A stretch of DNA of 8,152 nucleotides. Source: an uncultured Halieaceae bacterium (GTDB taxonomy: Bacteria > Pseudomonadota > Gammaproteobacteria > Pseudomonadales > Halieaceae). Where the stretch lies: NCBI GenBank assembly GCA_913063005.1, contig CAJXZI010000079.1:1-8152 (forward strand), in the 5' to 3' direction. Shown here piece by piece: positions 1-5,354 of this stretch (positions are counted from its first letter, which is position 1; each line of letters begins with the position of its first letter). The position numbers and the translations under genes were made by a program. The notes beneath the pieces were generated by a model, which saw nothing but the letters and a program-made list of their open reading frames with translations, was not told where the DNA came from and ran no database searches.

Positions 1-843
1 GCCTTTGTTAACCTCAATAACGATGGTTTCTTAGATCAGAACGGTACACGTTTTACTAACTGGTCGATTACAGGTAACTGGGTTCAGTCGACATTGAATC
101 GAGGGCAGCTCGCAACGCGCGGTGTATCAAACTCGCTGTCCGCGCAGTTGTCGATGCCCGGGTCTGACCTAGAATTTTTTAAGCTCAATTACCGAGGTGA
201 AATGTACCTCCCCATTTACGGTGAGTTCACCTTCCACCTGCGTGGCGAAGTTGGTTACGGTGACGGCTATGGCGACACAACCGAGCTACCGTTTTATGAG
301 CATTTCTTCTCGGGTGGCTTCGGCAGTGTGAGAGGGTTCGAGGCGAATACGTTGGGCCCCAGAAGTACGCCGCCGATTCTTTACCAGACAGGTCTCGCGA
401 CCACGGGTGTCGACGAGGATGGTGTGCCAACTGAGGTCGGTGGGCCCGACGGCCTGGGCTTCGGGTATATCGTAAATCCCGAGACAGGTGTCATCGAGAC
501 GCAACAGGTATTTACGGGGCGGCGACGCGCTGACCCCTTCGGCGGTAATGTTGTCATTGAGGGCTCTGCAGAGGTTCTCTTTCCAATGCCTTTCGTCAAG
601 GATCGCAGTTCTATAAGATCCGCCTTCTTTTTAGATGCTGGTAATGTATTCAATACGAATTGCCGGCAGAACCAGCTCAACTGTTTTGGTGTGGACGCCA
701 ATGAGCTGCGTTATTCTGTCGGTGTCGGTGTGACATGGCTTAGCGGTTTTGGGCCGCTGACATTTGCACTTGCGAAGCCGCTAAATGCTAGCGACACTGA
801 CCGTACAGAGGTTTTCCAATTCACGCTGGGGCGTGGATTTTAA
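1..843 (+). CDS. bamA: Outer membrane protein assembly factor BamA, C-terminal beta-barrel (5' end cut by window edge)
   Basis: BamA is the outer-membrane barrel (Omp85 family) of the BAM complex and folds and inserts beta-barrel proteins. The frame is open from base 1, so this is the last 280 residues; the POTRA domains and first strands lie outside. An in-frame TTG at 94 is internal and not a start. Recognisable landmarks are the TLNRG and MPGSDLEFFKL strands near residues 31-60, the loop-6 VRGF motif at residues 110-113 (328-339) that defines Omp85 proteins, the FFLDAGNVF strand near 209-217, and a C-terminal strand FQFTLGRGF ending in Phe, the usual outer-membrane beta-signal. Loop 6 between VRGF and the following GGN is long, and a C-x6-C pair sits at residues 221 and 228. 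The gene closes with tandem stops TAATAA (841-846), 24 nt before skp. Family identity is very secure. Confidence 0.97.
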   Translation, partial: AFVNLNNDGFLDQNGTRFTNWSITGNWVQSTLNRGQLATRGVSNSLSAQLSMPGSDLEFFKLNYRGEMYLPIYGEFTFHLRGEVGYGDGYGDTTELPFYEHFFSGGFGSVRGFEANTLGPRSTPPILYQTGLATTGVDEDGVPTEVGGPDGLGFGYIVNPETGVIETQQVFTGRRRADPFGGNVVIEGSAEVLFPMPFVKDRSSIRSAFFLDAGNVFNTNCRQNQLNCFGVDANELRYSVGVGVTWLSGFGPLTFALAKPLNASDTDRTEVFQFTLGRGF

Positions 844-852
844 TAACTAACC

Positions 853-858
853 AGGAGG
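853..858 (+). promoter_or_regulatory. Strong Shine-Dalgarno of skp
   Basis: A perfect AGGAGG lies nine bases before the ATG of skp. It is the strongest ribosome-binding site in the window and fixes the start of skp. The other genes here have weak or partial sites and seem to rely more on coupling to the gene upstream. Confidence 0.9.
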
Positions 859-867
859 TTAACCCTA

Positions 868-1380
868 ATGTTGTTCCGCTTCGTCGCCGTATTGGCACTG
901 TTGGTTGCATCGACCGTAGCACACGCTCAAGGTCGGATTGCTGTTGTGAATCTGGAGGAGGCAATTTTGCAGACCGATTACGCGCAGCAGCGATTGCGTG
1001 ATTTTGAGGCTGGTGAAGCCTTTGCTGAGGACAAGGCTGAGTTCGATAATTTGAAAGCTGAGCTCGATAAGTTAGTTCAGGATTTTCAGCGCGACCAGGC
1101 TGCTATGAGTGATGACGATCAGGTTGCGGCGCGCCAAAAGATGGCGAGCAAGAACGCTGACCTCGAGTATGTGGCTAAGAAGCTCCAGTCTTTGCAGCAG
1201 CAAAACGCGCAGCGTGTCTTTCAAGAGCTAGTACCCGCCGCTCGCCAGGTGCTGGGCGAAGTTATCGAGACTGATCAGATTGGCCTGTTGCTTCAGGCGC
1301 AATCAGTGATTCACGCTGATCTCGGCTACAACATCACGGCGAAGGTAACGGACAAGCTCAACCAACTGCCACAAGAGTAA
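868..1380 (+). CDS. skp: Periplasmic chaperone Skp (OmpH family)
   Basis: Skp is a trimeric periplasmic chaperone that holds unfolded outer-membrane proteins emerging from Sec until BamA takes them. The 170-residue product starts with a clear Sec signal peptide: basic residue at position 4, hydrophobic core FVAVLALLVAS, and an AHA-Q cleavage site after residue 20. The mature N-terminus GRIAVVNLEEAI is the typical first strand of the OmpH/Skp domain. Residues from about 45 to 130 are rich in Glu, Lys, Gln, Leu and Ala with heptad-like spacing, fitting the two-helix coiled-coil tentacle. The C-terminal part (VIETDQIGLLLQAQSVIHAD) closes the trimerisation domain. Length is close to the family norm of about 160. 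It stands directly between bamA and lpxD as in E. coli. Start choice rests on the AGGAGG site and signal peptide. Confidence 0.96.
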   Translation: MLFRFVAVLALLVASTVAHAQGRIAVVNLEEAILQTDYAQQRLRDFEAGEAFAEDKAEFDNLKAELDKLVQDFQRDQAAMSDDDQVAARQKMASKNADLEYVAKKLQSLQQQNAQRVFQELVPAARQVLGEVIETDQIGLLLQAQSVIHADLGYNITAKVTDKLNQLPQE

Positions 1381-1381
1381 T

Positions 1382-2410
1382 ATGCCTACTCTGGGCGATG
1401 CTGCCGAGACTTTGGGTCTCTCTTACCGGGGTGACCCACACTTAACGCTGGATCGCTTAGCGCCCATCTCGCAAGCAGGGGTGGGCGATCTCTCCTTCAT
1501 AGCACAAAAGAAATTTGCCAAATCATTGGTGAGCTCGCAGGCGACGGCCGTTATTTGCCCTGAAGCCTGGGTCGGCGACTTTTCTGGTGCGGTTTTGTTC
1601 AGCGATGATCCTTACGCGGATTTTGCGCGCGCTACCCGACTTTTTGATAACCGACCAGCTTCGTCTGGACGAGTGGACGGCAGTGCCGTTATCTCAGAGA
1701 CAGTCCAGCTTGGCGCGAATGTAACCATTGACGCTGGCGCGGTTATCTCGGACGGCGCTAGGATCGGCGATAACACGTGGGTGGGGCCTAACGTGTGGAT
1801 TGGTGATGGGGCCTTGATTGGCGCAGGTACGCAATTGCGGGCTGGGGTTGCCATCTACCATGGTGTCACAATCGGCCAAGACTGCCTTATTCATGCAAAT
1901 ACCGTTATCGGTTCAGATGGATTTGGATTTGCACCGACTACTGCTGGATGGGAGAAGATCCTCCAGTTAGGTAGTGTCACGGTCGGTGATCGGGTGGAAA
2001 TTGGTGCAGGCTGTGCGATAGACCGCGGTGCCCTTGAAGATACCCACATCGCGGACGATGTAATTATTGATAATCTGGTCCATATTGCTCACGGCGTGCG
2101 GGTTGGCCGGGGGTCAGCGATCGCAGGGCAAGTTGGCTTCGCAGGTGGAACGGAGCTGGGCGAGAGATGTACGGTTGGTGGTCAAGCGGGCTTTGCCGGA
2201 CACTTGAGCATTGGCAACGACGTCCATATCGGCGGGCAAGGACGTGTGTCAAGGGATGTTAGTGAGGCCGGCCATTACGCGTCCGGTACGTCACTGATGC
2301 CGGTCCGAGAATGGGCTCGTAATGCAGCGCGCTACGAGAAACTGAATGATATGGCTAAGCGCATAGATGCGCTGGAGAAATTACTGTCGGAAAAAGACGG
2401 TAAAACCTGA
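1382..2410 (+). CDS. lpxD: UDP-3-O-(3-hydroxyacyl)glucosamine N-acyltransferase LpxD
   Basis: LpxD performs the third step of lipid A synthesis, moving a 3-hydroxyacyl chain from ACP to the 2-amino group of UDP-3-O-acylglucosamine in the cytoplasm. The 342-residue length is normal. Residues 1-95 form the uridine-binding N-terminal domain (LSFIAQKKF around 37-45). Residues about 100-290 are left-handed beta-helix hexapeptide repeats of the [LIV]-G-x-x type. GSDGFGFAP at 177-185 is an LpxD signature, and His237 in VHIAHGV is the expected catalytic base. The C-terminal helix (about 311-335, WARNAARYEKL...IDALEKL) is the usual ACP-contacting coil. The ATG begins one base after the skp stop with no good Shine-Dalgarno, so translation is probably coupled to skp. 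The region around residues 284-290, where E. coli LpxD reads acyl length, is divergent (see findings). Confidence 0.97.
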   Translation: MPTLGDAAETLGLSYRGDPHLTLDRLAPISQAGVGDLSFIAQKKFAKSLVSSQATAVICPEAWVGDFSGAVLFSDDPYADFARATRLFDNRPASSGRVDGSAVISETVQLGANVTIDAGAVISDGARIGDNTWVGPNVWIGDGALIGAGTQLRAGVAIYHGVTIGQDCLIHANTVIGSDGFGFAPTTAGWEKILQLGSVTVGDRVEIGAGCAIDRGALEDTHIADDVIIDNLVHIAHGVRVGRGSAIAGQVGFAGGTELGERCTVGGQAGFAGHLSIGNDVHIGGQGRVSRDVSEAGHYASGTSLMPVREWARNAARYEKLNDMAKRIDALEKLLSEKDGKT

Positions 2411-2416
2411 TAGGAA
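2411..2416 (+). promoter_or_regulatory. Ribosome-binding site deciding the fabZ start
   Basis: TAGGAA lies ten bases before the ATG at 2427 and just after the lpxD stop. It supports starting fabZ at 2427 (or at the adjacent in-frame ATG 2430) and not at the ATG at 2367, which lies inside lpxD. Confidence 0.6.
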
Positions 2417-2426
2417 CGAGCACGTT

Positions 2427-2858
2427 ATGATGGACATCGAGGGTATTAGAAAGCACTTACCTCACCGTTATCCCTTTCTGTTTGTAGATCGCGTGGTAGC
2501 CATTGAGCCTGGTGTCTCTATCGAGGCTTACAAAAATTTGAGTATCAACGAGCCTTATTTTGATGGGCACTTCCCGGGTAACCCAGTCTTTCCGGGTGTG
2601 CTTCTTGTTGAGGCAATGGCGCAAGCGGCGGGGATACTGGGCTTTGTGACGATGGGTAAGACGCCGGAAGATGGCTCGATTTACTACTTGGTTGGTACAG
2701 ACAAATTGCGCTTCAAGCGTCCGTGTGTGCCGGGCGACTGTGTCAAATTGGAGGCGTCGATCGTTAGTGAAAAGCGCGGTATCTGGAAGTTTGACGTGCG
2801 TGCGTCCGTAGACGGGCAGACAGCGGCCTCAGCCACTATTTTGTGTGCTGACCGATAA
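2427..2858 (+). CDS. fabZ: 3-hydroxyacyl-[acyl-carrier-protein] dehydratase FabZ
   Basis: FabZ dehydrates 3-hydroxyacyl-ACP to trans-2-enoyl-ACP in fatty acid elongation. It draws on the same 3-hydroxyacyl-ACP pool as LpxA and LpxD and so helps balance phospholipid against lipid A. The 143-residue product is a single hot-dog domain: IRKHLPHRYPFLFVDRV at residues 7-23, GHFPGNPVFPGVL at 47-59 carrying catalytic His48, Glu62 in the following VEAMAQAAG helix, and FKRPCVPGD at 96-104. Length agrees with the family (about 140-155). A longer reading from 2367 adds 20 residues unlike FabZ and overlaps lpxD, so I start at 2427; the tandem ATG ATG leaves a one-codon ambiguity. Its place between lpxD and lpxA is the standard gammaproteobacterial arrangement. 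Confidence 0.97.
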   Translation: MMDIEGIRKHLPHRYPFLFVDRVVAIEPGVSIEAYKNLSINEPYFDGHFPGNPVFPGVLLVEAMAQAAGILGFVTMGKTPEDGSIYYLVGTDKLRFKRPCVPGDCVKLEASIVSEKRGIWKFDVRASVDGQTAASATILCADR

Positions 2859-2861
2859 GCG

Positions 2862-3632
2862 ATGATCCACCCGACAGCCATAGTTGACCCGCAAGCCGAT
2901 CTCCACTCATCGGTCAGCGTTGGACCCTATTCCATCATTGGTCCTGGTGTCGTCGTGGGTGCAGACACGATTATCGAATCGCACGTCGTTATCAAGGGTC
3001 CCACCACGATTGGTGCTCGCAATCATATTTTCCAGTTTAGCTCGATTGGTGAAGCAACCCCTGACTTGAAGTACCGGGGTGAGCCGACGACATTAACAAT
3101 TGGGGATGATAATGTGATTCGTGAGAGCGTCACGATACATCGTGGCACTGTGCAAGATCGCGGCGATACTTTTGTTGGTAACAGCAACCTGATCATGTGT
3201 TACGTACACATCGGCCATGACAGCGTTGTGAGAAATAACACAATTCTCGTTAATAATACGGCACTGGCTGGCCATGTGATCGTGGATGACTGGGCGATTC
3301 TGTCTGGCTACACGCTGGTTCATCAATTCTGCAAAATAGGCGCGCACAGCTTCAGTGGCATGGGTACGGCGATTGGTAAAGATGTGCCTGCCTATGTCAC
3401 GGTAGCCGGGAGTCCGGCTGAGGCCAGAACCATTAATACTGAGGGCCTGCGGCGCAGGGGGTTCTCAGATGCCACACTATCTGAGCTCCGCCGCGCATTT
3501 AAACTGATCTATCGACAGGGTCTGACGCTTGACGTTGCAATGGAAAGACTTGACGCCATGTCGGGAGAGACGCCGGAAATTCTTCCGTTGGTCGAATCAC
3601 TCAGGGCGTCTGAGCGCGGTATTGTCCGCTGA
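2862..3632 (+). CDS. lpxA: Acyl-ACP--UDP-N-acetylglucosamine O-acyltransferase LpxA
   Basis: LpxA starts lipid A synthesis by moving a 3-hydroxyacyl chain from ACP to the 3-OH of UDP-GlcNAc in the cytoplasm. The 256-residue length fits the family. Residues 1 to about 180 are hexapeptide repeats (beginning IHPTAIVDPQA), forming the left-handed beta-helix of the homotrimer. HIGHD at 116-120 carries the expected catalytic His119; LAGHV (135-139) and VHQFCKIGAH (153-162) are further conserved blocks. The C-terminal helical domain starts near INTEGLRRRGFS (191-202) and ends RGIVR. Aligned by eye without gaps to E. coli LpxA, Met167 falls on ruler residue Gly173, a Pseudomonas-like state that suggests short 3-hydroxyacyl chains. 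The ATG is 3 nt after the fabZ stop and the stop shares one base with the lpxB start, so translational coupling on both sides is likely. Confidence 0.97.
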   Translation: MIHPTAIVDPQADLHSSVSVGPYSIIGPGVVVGADTIIESHVVIKGPTTIGARNHIFQFSSIGEATPDLKYRGEPTTLTIGDDNVIRESVTIHRGTVQDRGDTFVGNSNLIMCYVHIGHDSVVRNNTILVNNTALAGHVIVDDWAILSGYTLVHQFCKIGAHSFSGMGTAIGKDVPAYVTVAGSPAEARTINTEGLRRRGFSDATLSELRRAFKLIYRQGLTLDVAMERLDAMSGETPEILPLVESLRASERGIVR

Positions 3633-4777
3633 TGTCAAATACGCCGCATTTGGGTGTCTTAGCAGGTGAAAAGAGTGGCGATATCCTCGCTGGGTCCGTG
3701 CTACGTGAGCTAAAGCTCCGTAATGAGTCTCTGAGAGTCACCGGTATTGGTGGCGAGGCAAGTGCTTTGCATGGGCTCGATAGTCTTTATGATATGGATA
3801 GGCTCGCTGTCTTTGGTTTTGTAGAGCCGCTCAAGCGACTTCCAGAGTTGTTGTCTATTCGCAGTGCTGTTCGGCGACATATGCTAACTGAGCAACCCGA
3901 TGCCTTTTTGGGCGTCGATAGCCCTGATTTCAACCTAACACTAGAGCAACAATTGCGCGCTCGTGGCATTAAAACAGCGCATCTCGTTAGCCCGTCGGTT
4001 TGGGCATGGCGTCCTGGGCGAATCAAAAAGATAAAAAAAGCGGTGGACCTAATGCTCTGCTTACTGCCGTTTGAAAAGGACTTTTATGAGCAGCATGGTG
4101 TAGATGCGGTTTGTGTTGGTCACCCGCTGATCGAGGAGTTTTCAGCACTTCCGGATCAGGTAACGGCTAGAAATTATTTGGGGCTTCCGCAAGATACCCC
4201 GGTGCTGGCCTGCCTCCCTGGTAGTCGTGCGGGGGAAATAGAACACATTGGACCAACCTTTGCGCAGGTTATTATGCGGCTCCTTGCCTCAGACAAGGAG
4301 ATGCGAGTCGTTTTACCCGCGGCATCGGAGGCGAGGATGGATCAAATTAACCGTCTCATGCCCATCGAGGACGATCGCTTTATCGTCATTGAGGGGCAGA
4401 GTCGCTTGGCGATGATGGCATCAGACGCGGTCCTGTGTGCTTCGGGAACTACCACCCTCGAAGCGATGCTGATCGGTAAGCCAATGACGATCGCTTATAA
4501 AATGGCATGGCTGTCGTGGCAAATCTTGAGCCGAATGGTTACCTCGCCCTATGTGGGACTGCCCAATGTTATCGCGGGCAGCGCGATTGCGCCTGAATTC
4601 TTGCAGGGTGATGCCAACGTAGAGAACCTCTACCGGTCGGTGCTGGAGAGTTTTTCAGGCAGTGGTGATCAACAGAAAGCGATTTTTGCCGAGCTCCGGC
4701 AAACGATTGGCGACGATTACGCTGTGCGCTCAGCCGATGCTCTCGAGGAACTTATGGCTATAGGCGAAATACAGTGA
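3632..4777 (+). CDS. lpxB: Lipid-A-disaccharide synthase LpxB
   Basis: LpxB (glycosyltransferase family 19) joins UDP-2,3-diacylglucosamine and lipid X into the beta-1,6 lipid A disaccharide at the cytoplasmic face of the inner membrane. The 381 residues match the usual length. Motifs in order: AGEKSGD (11-17) near the N-terminus; GVDSPDFN (94-101), with Asp96 matching the essential Asp98 of E. coli; SPSVWAWRPGRIKKI (120-134), a strong LpxB signature; LPFEKDFY (145-152); LPGSRAGEI (195-203); and the sugar-nucleotide-binding segment SGTTTLEAML (271-280). The ATG shares one base with the lpxA TGA and has no clear Shine-Dalgarno, so coupling to lpxA is likely. Its 3' end overlaps rnhB by four bases. 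Nothing is missing or disrupted. Confidence 0.97.
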   Translation: MSNTPHLGVLAGEKSGDILAGSVLRELKLRNESLRVTGIGGEASALHGLDSLYDMDRLAVFGFVEPLKRLPELLSIRSAVRRHMLTEQPDAFLGVDSPDFNLTLEQQLRARGIKTAHLVSPSVWAWRPGRIKKIKKAVDLMLCLLPFEKDFYEQHGVDAVCVGHPLIEEFSALPDQVTARNYLGLPQDTPVLACLPGSRAGEIEHIGPTFAQVIMRLLASDKEMRVVLPAASEARMDQINRLMPIEDDRFIVIEGQSRLAMMASDAVLCASGTTTLEAMLIGKPMTIAYKMAWLSWQILSRMVTSPYVGLPNVIAGSAIAPEFLQGDANVENLYRSVLESFSGSGDQQKAIFAELRQTIGDDYAVRSADALEELMAIGEIQ

Positions 4778-5334
4778 TCGTCGCCGGCTGTGACGAAGTG
4801 GGGCGAGGCCCGCTTGCGGGGGACGTGGTCGCTGCAGCGGTGATCCTTGGCGATTATATTCCTGAAGGATTAGCGGACTCGAAAAAACTATCGGAGAAAA
4901 AAAGAGAGCGTTTGTTTCCCGAAATTCAGAATCACGCAGTTGCCTTCGGTGTTGGTCGCGCAAGTGTCAGTGAAATCGATGAACTCAATATTTTGAACGC
5001 GTCTTTGCTGGCCATGAAACGTGCTGTGGATGCGTTGAGCATAAGACCTGATCACGTGTTGGTGGACGGTAATAAACTACCAACGTGGGACTACAGCGCA
5101 GAGGCTGTGGTGGGCGGAGACGGCACTGTACCTGCAATCAGTGCAGCGTCGATACTGGCGAAGGTAACGCGCGATCAAGAGTTGATAGCGCTGGATGAAG
5201 AGTATCCTGAATATGGATTCGCCAAGCACAAGGGGTATCCGACAGCACAGCACATGGAGGCAATAAAGGCGCACGGTGTTTTGCCCATTCACCGACGAAG
5301 TTTTGGCCCAATTGCCCGTTTGCTGAAGCTCTGA
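4774..5334 (+). CDS. rnhB: Ribonuclease HII
   Basis: RNase HII cuts RNA in RNA-DNA hybrids and, in the family, starts removal of single ribonucleotides misincorporated into DNA. The 186-residue product carries GCDEVGRGPLAG at 5-16 with catalytic Asp7 and Glu8 and the GRG loop; DSKKLSEKKR (35-44); Asp98 in VDGN and Asp116 in GGD, completing the DEDD site; ISAASILAKVTRD (122-134); and HKGYPT (152-157) with the conserved Tyr155. The start is GTG within the overlapping GTGA shared with the lpxB stop; I see no in-frame ATG, GTG or TTG close upstream, and AGGCGA (4762-4767) could act as the ribosome-binding site. This gives only six residues before the catalytic Asp, shorter than E. coli but compatible with the fold. 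It is followed by dnaE, as in E. coli. Confidence 0.96.
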   Translation: MIVAGCDEVGRGPLAGDVVAAAVILGDYIPEGLADSKKLSEKKRERLFPEIQNHAVAFGVGRASVSEIDELNILNASLLAMKRAVDALSIRPDHVLVDGNKLPTWDYSAEAVVGGDGTVPAISAASILAKVTRDQELIALDEEYPEYGFAKHKGYPTAQHMEAIKAHGVLPIHRRSFGPIARLLKL

Positions 5335-5347
5335 TTCGGGTTTTAAT

Positions 5348-5352
5348 AGAGG
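5348..5352 (+). promoter_or_regulatory. Closely spaced ribosome-binding site of dnaE
   Basis: AGAGG precedes the dnaE ATG by only two bases, shorter than the usual 5-9. No better purine-rich site is present in the 20 nt between rnhB and dnaE, and the protein alignment leaves no alternative start, so initiation may be weak or partly coupled to rnhB. Confidence 0.45.
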
Positions 5353-5354
5353 TT

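Noticed and set aside
94..96. TTG as a start for the first reading frame
   Set aside because: The frame is open to base 1 and the upstream residues (FTNWSITGNWVQSTLNRG) match BamA, so the TTG is an internal Leu codon.
2367..2426. N-terminal extension of fabZ starting inside lpxD
   Set aside because: The 20 extra residues (MRWRNYCRKK...) do not resemble FabZ and are lpxD read in another frame; a ribosome-binding site and the usual FabZ length favour 2427.
4437..4480. Possible sigmaE-like promoter element (GGAACT) inside lpxB
   Set aside because: The -35-like hexamer has no matching -10 (TCTGA/GTCAA type) at proper spacing, and the bases encode the conserved SGTTTLEAM motif.
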